Source: Solwaraspora sp. WMMA2065 (GTDB lineage Bacteria; Actinomycetota; Actinomycetes; Mycobacteriales; Micromonosporaceae). From it: 64,000 nt of DNA. A program made the translations under genes and the position numbers. This document shows, in pieces, positions 36,789-45,834 of the stretch. The stretch's first letter is position 1. Every line of letters begins with the position of its first letter. The DNA lies in assembly GCF_030345075.1 (NCBI RefSeq), contig NZ_CP128361.1:682001-746000 (forward strand). Direction: 5' to 3'. Below the pieces are notes generated by a model, which was not told the DNA's origin, did no database searches, and saw only the letters and a list, made by a program, of their open reading frames with translations.

Positions 36789-36816
36789 TTACGCCTAACG
36801 TCAGACATATTAGGTT
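36789..36816 (+). promoter_or_regulatory. Promoter with GTCAGAC operator for the cupin-crotonase-ligase operon
   Basis: GTCAGAC at 36800-36806 lies between a possible -35 (TTACGC, 36789-36794) and -10 (TAGGTT, 36811-36816). The boxes are weak, but the operator is exact and the placement matches the promoter at 46714-46742, where the same word is also in the spacer. Confidence 0.5.
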
Positions 36817-36865
36817 GAGGCACTGGGCGTACTCGCCGCCAGTGGCGGGAGGTGGAGGTGCACCG

Positions 36866-37741
36866 ATGACAGTCACGATCGTCGACGCCGGGAACGTGCC
36901 GTGGGTCAACGGCGAGCAGGTCTACGACTCGATGGAGCCCGCCTTCCGCGACAACTTCGGCGGCGACCCCGACCAGGTGCGTGAACTGCTGTCCCGGTAC
37001 TGGATGCGGTCGCTGTGGCTGGACCGGGACACCACCCGCAGGATCGACCACATCCGGGCCGTCGCCGGCTACCGCGATCTCAGCGAGGCCTACCACGACA
37101 GCGTGGAGGAGGCGTACTTCCTCGACGGTGTGGTCGACCTCAGCGCCGAGGGACGGCTGATCGCCGGCGACTACTTCTGGCGTCCGCCGGGCTGGGTGCA
37201 CAAGGCCAGCAGCGACGAGGGCTTCACCGCGATCCTGTGCATGGAGGGCGCGGTCGCCACCGAGGGCAGTGACCGGGTGACCCGGGTGGTCTGCCCGGAC
37301 GACCAGGCCGGCGTGCGGGCCCGGGCAAACGGGGCAGCCGGGGCGGCCGACGACGTCGGCCCGCGCGGCTACCTGCGGCGGGTCGAGTCGCGGCAGCTGC
37401 CCTGGGCACCGTTGACCGCCCGGTGGTCGGGTGTCGACGCCGAGGTGGTCGGGCTGCCGTCGCCCGACACCGGACCGACACCGGTGGGCCGGCCGCTGAG
37501 CCGCAACGTGGTCACCGGGGCGTGCAGTGCGCTGGTCCGGCTGCCGGCCGGCTACACCGGTACGCCGCAGCCGGTCGACCGGGAACGGTTCCTCGTCACC
37601 ACCACGGGGACCCTGACGGTCGCGGGGCAGCCGCTGACCGCCTGCTCGCTGATACACCTGCCGGCCGGTGCCACGCCGCCGCCCATCGTCGCCGACACCG
37701 ACGTCGAGCTGTTCGTCAAGATCGGGGAGGCGACGGCGTGA
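36866..37741 (+). CDS. Cupin-fold protein with two cupin-like halves (function unknown)
   Basis: A 291-residue protein that reads as a bicupin. The first half has EEAYFLDGVVDLSAEGRLIAGDYFWRPPGWVH, a cupin motif 2 with PPG and His; the second half has VRLPAGYTG and ERFLVTTTGTLTV. The first cupin motif is degenerate, so metal binding is unsure. Similar ChrR/DUF4437-like proteins serve as sensors or small isomerases and dioxygenases. The ATG follows GGTGGAGGTG. First gene of a four-gene operon; overlaps the crotonase gene by four bases. Confidence 0.65.
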   Translation: MTVTIVDAGNVPWVNGEQVYDSMEPAFRDNFGGDPDQVRELLSRYWMRSLWLDRDTTRRIDHIRAVAGYRDLSEAYHDSVEEAYFLDGVVDLSAEGRLIAGDYFWRPPGWVHKASSDEGFTAILCMEGAVATEGSDRVTRVVCPDDQAGVRARANGAAGAADDVGPRGYLRRVESRQLPWAPLTARWSGVDAEVVGLPSPDTGPTPVGRPLSRNVVTGACSALVRLPAGYTGTPQPVDRERFLVTTTGTLTVAGQPLTACSLIHLPAGATPPPIVADTDVELFVKIGEATA

Positions 37742-38544
37742 CCGACGTACGGTTCGCCACCGACGACCAGGTGATGACGATCGTCCTCGACGGCCCGGAG
37801 ACGATGAACAGCCTGACGCCGGCGGCGATCGCCGGACTGGACGCCGCCCTGGCCGCCGCCGAGGTCGATCACACCCTGCGGGCCGTGGTGATCACCGGAG
37901 TGGGGGACCGGGCGTTCAGCGTCGGGATGGACATCGACTTCCTGGAATCCTGCTTCGACGACCCACAGCGGATCTTCCTGCCGTTCCTGCGCTCGTACCA
38001 TGCGGTACTGCGTCGCATCGAGCAGCTCGGCGTACCGGTCGTCGCCCGGGTCAACGGCCTCGCCCGCGCCGGTGGCTTCGAGCTGATCCTGGCCTGTGAT
38101 TTCGTGATCGCCGCCGACGAGGCGAAGGTCGGCGACATCCACCTGGAGTTCGGCATGCCGCCCGGTGCCGGCTCCAGCCAGCGTGCGCCGCGCAAGCTCG
38201 GCGACCAGCGGGCCAAGGCGCTGATGCTCACCCCGCTGTGGCTGCGCGGGCCGGAGCTGGTGCAGTGGGGTGTCGCGCTGGCCAGCGCACCCCGGGCGCA
38301 GCTGGACGACGAGGTCGGCAAGCTGCTGTCGTCGCTGCGCGGCCGGTCCCGCCCGGCGATGGCGATCACCAAGCGGCTGCTCAACTCGGTGCACACCATG
38401 ACGCTGGAGGAGGGCCTGCGCTACGAGCGCGAGATGTTCTCCCGGCTGCACGAGGAGGTGCCCGAGGTGGCCGAGGGCTACCGGGCGTTCGTCGACAAGC
38501 GCGAGCCGGTCTGGGGGGACGTCGATGTCCGCGGCCTTGCCTGA
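37738..38544 (+). CDS. Enoyl-CoA hydratase/isomerase family protein (crotonase)
   Basis: A 268-residue crotonase starting at GTG 37738. The oxyanion-hole regions DRAFSVGMDI and VNGLARAGGFELILACDF are present. Of the two hydratase Glu residues the first is kept (E115 in GGFE), while the second position reads His135 (GDIHLEFG). It may be an isomerase, a C-C hydrolase or a specialised hydratase. It acts after CoA activation by the ligase three genes downstream. It overlaps its neighbours on both sides. Confidence 0.85.
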   Translation: MTDVRFATDDQVMTIVLDGPETMNSLTPAAIAGLDAALAAAEVDHTLRAVVITGVGDRAFSVGMDIDFLESCFDDPQRIFLPFLRSYHAVLRRIEQLGVPVVARVNGLARAGGFELILACDFVIAADEAKVGDIHLEFGMPPGAGSSQRAPRKLGDQRAKALMLTPLWLRGPELVQWGVALASAPRAQLDDEVGKLLSSLRGRSRPAMAITKRLLNSVHTMTLEEGLRYEREMFSRLHEEVPEVAEGYRAFVDKREPVWGDVDVRGLA

Positions 38545-38974
38545 ACCGCCGGCCCCGCCCTCGCCGTCGGCGGATCCGCCGTCGGTCACCGTCACCGCGG
38601 AGCTGGTCGACACCCTGATCAGTCGGGGCGGCTACACCCATCCGCTGTTCAACCCGCCGGACCCGGGCAGTGGCGGTGGCCCGCCGCTGCCCGGCCAGGC
38701 GGTGCTGCTGCTGATGGGCGGCCTGGCCGAGCAGTCCGGCCAGCTCGACGACGCGATCGCGCTGCTGGAGCTGCGCCGGATGCGGTTCCATCAGCTGGTC
38801 CGGGCCGGCGCCACGCTGCGGGTGCGGATCGAGCGCCTCGCCAGCCGGAGCACCTCCAGCGGCAAGGTCGTGGCCGAGCTGCGGTGGACCGCCGTCGACG
38901 CCGACGGTGCGCCCGTGGCCGAGGCCGAAGCCGTCATGCTGATGAACGAATCGGGAAAGGCGGACCCAAGGTGA
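38525..38974 (+). CDS. MaoC/hotdog-like protein
   Basis: A 149-residue single-hotdog protein. SRGGYTHPLFNPP resembles the active-site start of MaoC-type hydratases (Asp replaced by Tyr-Thr-His-Pro context), and PPLPGQAVLLLMGGLAEQSG matches the hotdog helix. RRMRFHQLVRAGATLRVRIE fits the strand pattern. It could be a dehydratase or thioesterase on CoA esters. The ATG at 38525 lies 20 bases inside the crotonase gene and the stop overlaps the ligase start. Confidence 0.7.
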   Translation: MSAALPEPPAPPSPSADPPSVTVTAELVDTLISRGGYTHPLFNPPDPGSGGGPPLPGQAVLLLMGGLAEQSGQLDDAIALLELRRMRFHQLVRAGATLRVRIERLASRSTSSGKVVAELRWTAVDADGAPVAEAEAVMLMNESGKADPR

Positions 38975-40506
38975 CGGGTGTGCAGCTCAACATGGCGGCC
39001 GGGATCCGGGAGTTCGGCCGCGCCACGCCACGCCGGATCGCGGTGGTCGACGGCGACCGTGAGGTCACCTTCGGTGCCCTGCACCAGCGGTCGAGCCAGC
39101 TGGCCAGTGCGACCCTGGACCGGGGGTTGGCGCCCGGGGAGCGGATCGCGGTGCTGAGCAACAACCGGTACGAGTACTTCGAGATCTCCGCGGCGATGGC
39201 CAAGGCCGGTATCCCGACGGTGCCGCTGAACCCGCGCAACAACGTGACCGACAACGCGTACATCCTGGCCCACTCGGCCGTCCAGGGGATCATCGTCGCC
39301 GACGACCTCGCCGACCGGGTCGACGGGCTGCTCGACGGGCTACGGCTGGTGCTCAGCTTCGACGGCGGGGTGGGCGAGCACTACGGGACGTTCCTCGACG
39401 GTGGGCGGGCGGTCGACCCGCAGGTGCCGGTCGACGAGCTGGATCCGTTCTGTGTCACGTACACCTCCGGCACCACCGGGCGACCCAAGGGGGTGCTGCT
39501 CACCCACCGGGGCCGGGTGCTGACCGCGTTCGGGGTGGGGCTGGACTACGGGCTGGGCCCGAACCGCAGCACGATCGCGGTGGCGCCGATGTACCACGGC
39601 GCCGGCTTCGAGTTCGCGTACGCGGCACCGATGCTCGGCGGCTCCTGCACGGTACTGCCGAGCTGGGATCCGCAGCGGCTGCTCGACCTGATGGTGAGCA
39701 GCCGGGCGGAGACGGTCTTCCTGGTGCCCACCCACGCCCAGCACATCCGCCGGTTCTGTCCGGAGCCGGCGGCCCGCTACGACCTGTCGGCGCTGAAGAC
39801 CCTCTACTTCAACGCCGCCGCGTTGCCGGTCGCGCTCAAGGAGTGGGTGATCGAGGCGTTTCCCGGCGTGGAGGTGCACGAGCTCTACGGGTCGACGGAG
39901 TGCTCGATCGTGACCAACCTGCGGCCGGAGTTCGCGCTGGACCGGGCGGGCAGCGTGGGTCATCCGTGGTTCTGGAACGAGGTACGGCTGGTCGACGAGG
40001 ACGGGGCGCAGGTCGGCCCGGGTGAGCCCGGCGAGCTGTACGCGCGTTCGCCGCTGCTGCTGACCGGCTATCTCAACGACGAGGAGGCGACCCGGGCCGG
40101 GTACGACGCCGACGGCTTCTTCTCGGTCGGCGACATCGCGGTCCGTGACGAGGAAGGCTTCATCTCGATCGTCGACCGGAAGAAGGACATGATCATCGCG
40201 GGTGGGGTGAACATCTTCCCCCGCGAGATCGAGGAGGTCATCGCGCGGCACGGGCCGGTGGACGAGGTCGCGGTGGTCGGCGTTCCGGACGAGGTGTACG
40301 GCGAGCGGATCGCCGCGTTCGTGGTGAGCCGTGCCGGCCAGCAGATCGACGTCTCCACGCTGGATGGCTACGTACGGGAGCACGTGGCGCGGTACAAGGT
40401 TCCCCGGGAATGGCACGTGGTCGACCAGTTGCCGCGCAACCCGAGCGGGAAGATCCTCAAGCGGACGATCCGCGACGAGTACGTCAGTCAACCTGGTAAG
40501 GGTTGA
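38971..40506 (+). CDS. AMP-forming acyl-CoA ligase
   Basis: A 511-residue class I adenylating enzyme. The P-loop TYTSGTTGRPKGVLLTH is canonical, followed by YGSTECS, GDIAVRDEEGFISIVDRKKDMIIAGG and the C-terminal NPSGKILKRTIR with the catalytic Lys. It belongs to the fatty/aromatic acyl-CoA ligase branch and is the likely entry enzyme that charges the substrate with CoA. GTG 38971 overlaps the previous stop by four bases. Last gene of its operon; a 250-base gap follows. Confidence 0.93.
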   Translation: MTGVQLNMAAGIREFGRATPRRIAVVDGDREVTFGALHQRSSQLASATLDRGLAPGERIAVLSNNRYEYFEISAAMAKAGIPTVPLNPRNNVTDNAYILAHSAVQGIIVADDLADRVDGLLDGLRLVLSFDGGVGEHYGTFLDGGRAVDPQVPVDELDPFCVTYTSGTTGRPKGVLLTHRGRVLTAFGVGLDYGLGPNRSTIAVAPMYHGAGFEFAYAAPMLGGSCTVLPSWDPQRLLDLMVSSRAETVFLVPTHAQHIRRFCPEPAARYDLSALKTLYFNAAALPVALKEWVIEAFPGVEVHELYGSTECSIVTNLRPEFALDRAGSVGHPWFWNEVRLVDEDGAQVGPGEPGELYARSPLLLTGYLNDEEATRAGYDADGFFSVGDIAVRDEEGFISIVDRKKDMIIAGGVNIFPREIEEVIARHGPVDEVAVVGVPDEVYGERIAAFVVSRAGQQIDVSTLDGYVREHVARYKVPREWHVVDQLPRNPSGKILKRTIRDEYVSQPGKG

Positions 40507-40529
40507 TTGTAGGCGCCTTCTCTTCCAAT

Positions 40530-40671
40530 GTCTGACCAATGTGGGTGGGACGGTTTTCGTCGCTGTACCCGTATTGAAACGCGGCGCTGCCCGCTTGTTG
40601 CGCTGCTGCCAGCGGTGGAGATTGTGTCAGTACGGTAAAACTCTGACTTTTAGTGGACTGGCTGGTCAGAG
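40530..40671 (+). promoter_or_regulatory. Promoter region with three GTCWGAC-like sites before the ABC importer operon
   Basis: In the 250-base gap there are GTCTGAC at 40530-40536, a near-palindrome AAAACTCTGACTTTT at 40637-40651, and GTCAGAG at 40665-40671. CTGACT (40643-40648) and TCAGAG (40666-40671) are 17 bases apart, echoing the TTGACA-17-TCAGAC promoters of this cluster. The DNA here is AT-rich. Which site is used is not clear. Confidence 0.5.
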
Positions 40672-40756
40672 GCCGTTAGTGTCATCCGCACCAAGGTCCC
40701 GATGCGGCTCGCGGCTCACCTGTCGACCGCACGGACTTCGTGATCAGGAGGCCATC

Positions 40757-41791
40757 GTGTCCCACTTCAATAGTTCCGGTGTCGCCCTCTCCCGTCGCTC
40801 CGTGCTCGCCGGTCTCGGCGGCGCGTTCATGGGCGGCGTACTGCTGACCGCCTGCGGCAGCGACGACTCCGACTCCGGTTCCACCGGCGCCGCCGACGGC
40901 GACCTCACCACGATCCGACTCGCCGGACTACCGGCCTCGGCGCTCGCCGCGTTCAAGCTCGCCATGTCCGACGGTGCCTTCGAGGCCGCCGGCCTCGACA
41001 TCCAGTACGAGGAGTACGCCGAGGCGGCCGCCGTCTACACCGCGTACCGGGCCAACGAGGTCGACGGTGGCCTCGGCGGCATCCCGTCCACCGCCAACCT
41101 GGTCGCCACCGGCGTCGACCGCAAGGTCGTCTGCGCGCTGCAGCGCACCACCAACGGCATCCTGGTGCGCGCCGACAGCGACATCCAGTCCCTCGGTGAC
41201 CTGCGTGGGCGCAAGCTTGGTCTGTTCGGCAGTGCGATCGGTTCCTCCACCAACCAGTTCTTCGCACTCTGCCGCGAATACCACGGCTTCAACCCCACCA
41301 CCGACTGCGAGGTGCAGTACGGCGCCCCGAACCTGATGGCCGAACTGCTCGGCCAGGGCGACGTGGACATGGCACTGGTGATCGACCCGGCCGGTGCGGA
41401 CCGGGTGGTCAGCGGCGAGTACCGGTCGCTGGGCGACCTCGGCGTGCTGCTGGAGGAGGCCACCGGGCTGCAGGCGTTCACCGCCGGCTGGGACTTCGCC
41501 ACCGACTTCATCGACGCCAACCAGGAGGCCGTGCAGGCCTTCGTCGACGTGAACCTCGAGTACCAGACCCGGTTCAACGGCGACCAGTCGCTGTGGGACA
41601 GCGCCCTGCGGGAGTTGTACGAGATCGACGACCAGGCAGTGCTCGACGTCATCTGGGAGAACCAGCGCGGCCGGCTCGTCGAGCAGTGGGGCGAGCAGGA
41701 GAAGCAGCAGGCCGCCGAGCTGCTCACCTTCCTGAGCGACAACGGTGAGCCGGAGTTCCTGCCCGAGGTGCCCGACGGGCTGTTCGTCTGA
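40757..41791 (+). CDS. ABC transporter substrate-binding lipoprotein (nitrate/sulfonate/taurine type)
   Basis: A 344-residue periplasmic-type binding protein of the SsuA/TauA/NMT1-like fold. The N terminus has a twin-Arg-like SRRSVLAGLGG followed by the lipobox LLTACGS, so it is an exported lipoprotein, probably by Tat. IRLAGLPASALAAFKLAMSDG and LGDLRGRKLGLFGSAIGSSTNQF match the family. Ligands range from sulfonates to aromatic acids and pyrimidine precursors. GTG 40757 follows AGGAGG. It leads the seven-gene importer operon and probably delivers the pathway substrate. Confidence 0.88.
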   Translation: MSHFNSSGVALSRRSVLAGLGGAFMGGVLLTACGSDDSDSGSTGAADGDLTTIRLAGLPASALAAFKLAMSDGAFEAAGLDIQYEEYAEAAAVYTAYRANEVDGGLGGIPSTANLVATGVDRKVVCALQRTTNGILVRADSDIQSLGDLRGRKLGLFGSAIGSSTNQFFALCREYHGFNPTTDCEVQYGAPNLMAELLGQGDVDMALVIDPAGADRVVSGEYRSLGDLGVLLEEATGLQAFTAGWDFATDFIDANQEAVQAFVDVNLEYQTRFNGDQSLWDSALRELYEIDDQAVLDVIWENQRGRLVEQWGEQEKQQAAELLTFLSDNGEPEFLPEVPDGLFV

Positions 41792-41826
41792 CGTCGACCA
41801 CCCCCCGCCTCGCGAGGAGACGCACG

Positions 41827-42690
41827 ATGACCCTGTCCGAAACCACCCAGCCGGCGCAAGCGACGGCCGGAGCGGCGGATCGTGGCGCGGCGGGTGGCCG
41901 CGGTGGCGGTGGGCGCGGTGGTGCCCACCGCTTCCTGCGGCACGGCGTCTCGCTGCGGATCGCCTCCGTGTTCATGCTGATCGTCATCTGGTGGCTGGGT
42001 TCACTGGCCGTCGGTGAGCGGATCCTGCCGACCCCGTGGACCACCGCGTCGGCGTTGGTGACCAGCGTGCAGGAGACGGTCTTCTGGACCGACCTGCAGG
42101 TCACCATGGTCCGGATCCTGATCGGCTTCGCCGCCTCCATGGTGCTCGGTGTGCTGGTCGGTCTGGTGATGGGGCTGTCCCGGATCGCCGAAGGGCTGCT
42201 GGACATCTGGATCGCCGTCGGCCAGACCATCCCCAGCCTCTGCTGGGTGATCGTCGCGTTCATCATGTTCGGCCTCAACGACACCGCCACCGTCGTGGCG
42301 ATCACCCTGACGTCCTTTCCGATCATCGCGATCAACATGTGGTCCGGGGTCAAGGCGATCGACCCCCGGCTCGGCCAGATGGCCCGCACTCTCGGTGCGT
42401 CGCGGGGCCTGCGTACCCGGGAGGTGACCCTGCCCCAGGTGCTGCCGGCGGTGATGGCCTCGGCCCGGTTCGGGTTCGGCATCGTGTGGAAGGTCGTCGT
42501 CCTCGCCGAGCTGCTCGGCCGCACCGACGGCATCGGCTACCGGCTCAACTACTGGTTCCAGCTCTTCCGGATGGAACAGGTCTTCGCACTCACGCTGTTC
42601 TTCTCGATCCTGATGGTGGTGCTGGAGTTGGCGGTGTTCAAACCGATCGAGGCCAAGCTGTTCCGCTGGCGTCCGGAGGGGGCCCGATGA
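41827..42690 (+). CDS. ABC transporter permease (SsuC/TauC type)
   Basis: A 287-residue permease with about six helices after a Gly-rich cytoplasmic N terminus. The ATPase-coupling loop is MARTLGASRGLRTREVTLPQVLPAVMAS, with the EAA-like motif. The ATG at 41827 follows GAGGAGACG. It overlaps the ATPase gene by four bases. Together with the lipoprotein upstream it forms an importer typical for organic anions. Confidence 0.92.
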   Translation: MTLSETTQPAQATAGAADRGAAGGRGGGGRGGAHRFLRHGVSLRIASVFMLIVIWWLGSLAVGERILPTPWTTASALVTSVQETVFWTDLQVTMVRILIGFAASMVLGVLVGLVMGLSRIAEGLLDIWIAVGQTIPSLCWVIVAFIMFGLNDTATVVAITLTSFPIIAINMWSGVKAIDPRLGQMARTLGASRGLRTREVTLPQVLPAVMASARFGFGIVWKVVVLAELLGRTDGIGYRLNYWFQLFRMEQVFALTLFFSILMVVLELAVFKPIEAKLFRWRPEGAR

Positions 42691-43508
42691 GCGCCGACGC
42701 CCGGATCGTCATATCCGACCTGGTCAAGGGCTTCCACACCCGCAACGGCTTCATCACGGTCATCGAGCGGATGAACCTGGAGATTGCCGACGGCGAGTTC
42801 GTCGCGCTGGTCGGACCGTCCGGTTGTGGCAAGTCGACCGTGCTGAACATGCTCAGCGGGCTGGACACCGACTTCACCGGCACAGCCGAGATCCGCAGCG
42901 GGGCACCGGGGGTGCAGTTCAGCTACGTGTTCCAGGAGCCGCGGCTGCTGCCCTGGAAGACAGTCCGGCAGAACGTCGAGTTCGCCCTGAAGGCGACCGG
43001 GGTGGACCGGGCGCAGTGGTCCGACCGGGTGATGCCGGTGCTGCGTCGGGTCGGACTGGCCGGCTTCGAGAACCACTATCCGCACCAGATCTCCGGCGGC
43101 ATGCAGCAGCGCACCGCGCTAGCCCGGGCGTTCGTGCTGGACGCGCCGGTGATGCTGATGGACGAGCCGTTCAGCGGGCTGGACGAGTTCACCGCCCGCA
43201 GCCTGCGTCAGCTGCTGCTGGAACTGCGTACCCAGACGGCGGGCAAGGCGTTCGTCTTCGTCACCCACAACGTGTTCGAGGCCGCGGTGCTCTCCGACCG
43301 GGTGGTGCTGATGTCCAACCGGCCGTCGACCGTACGCCGGGTGGTCGACGTCGAGGTGCCGTTGCCGCGCAGCTACGACGATCCCCGGCTGTTCGACGTC
43401 AGCCGCGAACTCACCCACGAGATCATCTCGACGATGACCGCCACCGACGACGGTGGTCTCGTCGTCGACGAGGCACACACCCGACTCGCCGGGCCGGGTG
43501 CGTCGTGA
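42687..43508 (+). CDS. ABC transporter ATP-binding protein (SsuB/TauB type)
   Basis: A 273-residue ATPase. Walker A GPSGCGKST, Q loop YVFQEPRLLPWKT, signature ISGGMQQRTALARAF, Walker B VMLMDEPFSGLD and switch FVTHNVFEA are all present. The PRLLPW segment is typical of the nitrate/sulfonate/taurine family. It energises the preceding permease. The ATG at 42687 overlaps the permease stop, and its own stop overlaps the next gene. Confidence 0.95.
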   Translation: MSADARIVISDLVKGFHTRNGFITVIERMNLEIADGEFVALVGPSGCGKSTVLNMLSGLDTDFTGTAEIRSGAPGVQFSYVFQEPRLLPWKTVRQNVEFALKATGVDRAQWSDRVMPVLRRVGLAGFENHYPHQISGGMQQRTALARAFVLDAPVMLMDEPFSGLDEFTARSLRQLLLELRTQTAGKAFVFVTHNVFEAAVLSDRVVLMSNRPSTVRRVVDVEVPLPRSYDDPRLFDVSRELTHEIISTMTATDDGGLVVDEAHTRLAGPGAS

Positions 43509-44044
43509 CCGGCGCGCTGCGACCCCGGCTGCCGACCGCGTTCGCGGCCGGGGCGGTGCTGCTCACCCCGGCCCGGACGCTGACCGACGGAGACTTCGCC
43601 GCGATCGTCAACGTCTCCTGGGAGAACGGCCCGCTGCACACCGACGCCGAGTACATGCGCGGCACCGGGTTCGGCCGGCCGATCCTGGGCGGGCCGTGCC
43701 TGATCGCGCTCGCCGCCGGGCTCACCTCGACCACCATGTACGCCGCCTGGTACGCCGCCGGCCTGGACTGCCACGCCGCGCTCGGCATCGACGAGATCCG
43801 TTACACCGGGCCGGTGTCCGCCGGTGACACGCTACGCGTGCGTATCGAGGTGACGCGGTTGGAGCCGACCCCGGGCGGGCGGATGTACGTGGGCGTGGTG
43901 CACGACGACGTACGCAACCAGCGGGACGAGACCGTCCTGCGGATGACGCGTTCCTACCTGCTGCGCCCACTGCCCGAGCCCGAGCCGGAGTCCGAGTCCG
44001 ATTCTGCGCCGGGCGTCGGCGCGGCAAACCCGGAGCAGCCGTGA
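43505..44044 (+). CDS. MaoC-like hydratase/dehydratase
   Basis: A 179-residue hotdog-fold protein. VNVSWENGPLHTDAEYMRGTGFGRPILGGPCLIALAAGLTST fits the MaoC hydratase motif with the catalytic Asn/His region shifted to NGPLHTDAEY. GPVSAGDTLRVRIEV is the second family motif. It would hydrate an enoyl-CoA. The acidic C-terminal tail (PEPEPESESDS) is unusual. GTG 43505 overlaps the ATPase stop, and its stop overlaps the crotonase start. Confidence 0.8.
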   Translation: MTGALRPRLPTAFAAGAVLLTPARTLTDGDFAAIVNVSWENGPLHTDAEYMRGTGFGRPILGGPCLIALAAGLTSTTMYAAWYAAGLDCHAALGIDEIRYTGPVSAGDTLRVRIEVTRLEPTPGGRMYVGVVHDDVRNQRDETVLRMTRSYLLRPLPEPEPESESDSAPGVGAANPEQP

Positions 44045-44811
44045 AACCGCCGTCGACCAGCACCCTCACGCTGACCCGGCACGGGCGGGTGCTGCTGGTC
44101 ACCCTGGACCGGCCGCACCGGCTCAACGCCTACGACCGGGTGATGGTCGACGAACTGCGGCGTACCTGGCGCTGGTTCGGTGCCGACGACGGCCTGCACG
44201 TCGCCGTGCTGACCGGAGCCGGCGAGCGCGGCTTCTGCACCGGCTTCGACGTCGACGACACCCTCGACGCCGGGGTCACCAGTCCGTCGCTGGACCACGC
44301 CGGCCGGGTCGCGTTGACCGCCCGCGACCTGGGCGTCTACAAGCCGGTGGTGACGGCGGTCAACGGGCACTGCTGCGCCGGTGGTTGGCACTTCGTCAAC
44401 GACGCCGACGTGGTGCTCTGCACCGAGACGGCGACCTTCTTCGACACCCACCACGACGTGGGCCTGGCCAACCCGGTCGAGGCGGTCGGCGCGCTGGGGC
44501 GGCTGCCGCTCGGCGAGCTGATGCGGATGGTGCTGACCGGGCGCGCGTACCGCATCGACGCCCGCCGGGCGCTGGAGCTCGGTCTGGTGACCGAGGTGAC
44601 CGCTCCCGCCGATCTGGTGGACCGGGCGTTGGCCATCGCCACCGAGATCGCCCAGCATCCGCTCGACGTGCTGACCACCACGGTGGAGACGGTGTGGACG
44701 GCGGTGCAGGCGCAGCGGTCCGCGGCCGAGGCGTTCGGGTTGGCGATGCTGGCCCGCTCCGACGCCTCGACCGCCCGGCGCGGCGAGTCCATGCGGGAAT
44801 TCCGGCACTGA
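44041..44811 (+). CDS. Crotonase-fold protein lacking both hydratase glutamates
   Basis: A 256-residue enoyl-CoA hydratase/isomerase family member. VAVLTGAGERGFCTGFDVDD and VNGHCCAGGWHFVNDADVVLC give the oxyanion hole, but the two Glu positions read His117 (GGWH) and His138 (FDTHHDVGL). It therefore should not work as a standard hydratase; other crotonases with altered residues act as hydrolases, isomerases or decarboxylases. GTG 44041 overlaps the MaoC stop. Eight bases separate it from the LLM gene. Confidence 0.82.
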   Translation: MKPPSTSTLTLTRHGRVLLVTLDRPHRLNAYDRVMVDELRRTWRWFGADDGLHVAVLTGAGERGFCTGFDVDDTLDAGVTSPSLDHAGRVALTARDLGVYKPVVTAVNGHCCAGGWHFVNDADVVLCTETATFFDTHHDVGLANPVEAVGALGRLPLGELMRMVLTGRAYRIDARRALELGLVTEVTAPADLVDRALAIATEIAQHPLDVLTTTVETVWTAVQAQRSAAEAFGLAMLARSDASTARRGESMREFRH

Positions 44812-44819
44812 GGGGCACG

Positions 44820-45746
44820 ATGGACTACGGGATCTTCAGCCACATCGAACGGCTCGACGACCTCGAGCGTGACCTGCGGGCCGCCGACGCCGACGGGATC
44901 GCCAGCTACTGGCTGACGCAGGGCTTCGGGCACGACACGCTGACCGTGATCGGCGCGTACGGTCGGCAGCTGAGCCGGCTGCGGATCGGCACCGCCGTGG
45001 TGCCGGTCTACCCGCGTCACCCGATGGCCCTGGCCCAGCAGGCGCTCACCACCAACATGCTGCTCGGCGGCCGGTTGGTGCTCGGCGTCGGGCCGTCGCA
45101 CCCGCAGGTGGTCGAGCCCTGCTGGGGGATGTCCTACGAGCGGCCGGCGCGCTACATGCGCGAGTACCTGACCGCGCTGACCGGCGCGCTGACCCAGCGG
45201 GTCCGCTACACCGGTGAGGTGATCACCGCCCGGGGTGACCTGACGATCAGCGGCGACCCGCCGGCACCGGCGGTGATGGTCTCCGCGCTGGGCCCGAAGA
45301 TGCTGGAGCTGACCGGTGCCCTTGCCGCCGGCACGATCACCTGGATGGTCGGCCCGCGCACGCTGACCGAGCTGACCGTACCGGCGATCACCGCCGCCGC
45401 GCGGACGGCTGGTCGGCCGGCCCCCGAGATCGTGGTGACCGCCGCGGTCTGCGTCACCGACGACCCGACCCGGGCCCGCGCGGCGATCGACCCGGTGCTC
45501 GGCTGGTACGACGACAAGCCGTCCTACCGGGCGATGCTGGACCGCGAAGGTTTACAGCGGGCCAACCAGATGGCGATCGTCGGTGACGCAGACGAGGTGC
45601 GGGCCGAGATCGACCGCTATGCGCGGGCCGGGGCGAGCACCTTCGCGGCCCAGTTCTACGGCACCCCGGAGGAACGGGCGGCAACGCGGGCGCTGATCGG
45701 CGAGCTGGCCGGGACCACCCGTTCGACCGGGGATGGCCGACAGTGA
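44820..45746 (+). CDS. LLM-class flavin-dependent oxidoreductase
   Basis: A 308-residue luciferase-like monooxygenase or F420-dependent reductase. MDYGIFSHIERLDDL, IGTAVVPVYPRHPMALAQQALT and GRLVLGVGPSHPQVVEPCWGM are LLM landmarks; AIVGDADEVRAEIDRYARAGAST is the common C-terminal segment. It could use F420 or FMN. The ATG at 44820 follows GAGGGGC. Last enzyme gene of the importer operon, 88 bases before the GntR gene. Confidence 0.88.
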   Translation: MDYGIFSHIERLDDLERDLRAADADGIASYWLTQGFGHDTLTVIGAYGRQLSRLRIGTAVVPVYPRHPMALAQQALTTNMLLGGRLVLGVGPSHPQVVEPCWGMSYERPARYMREYLTALTGALTQRVRYTGEVITARGDLTISGDPPAPAVMVSALGPKMLELTGALAAGTITWMVGPRTLTELTVPAITAAARTAGRPAPEIVVTAAVCVTDDPTRARAAIDPVLGWYDDKPSYRAMLDREGLQRANQMAIVGDADEVRAEIDRYARAGASTFAAQFYGTPEERAATRALIGELAGTTRSTGDGRQ

Positions 45747-45834
45747 CGCGGATCGGCGTCCGCCATGCCCTACCGTGGTGGTTCGCGACGAATCCGCACT
45801 CCGGTGTGCGGGTCCGAAAGGATGCGGAGCCGAA

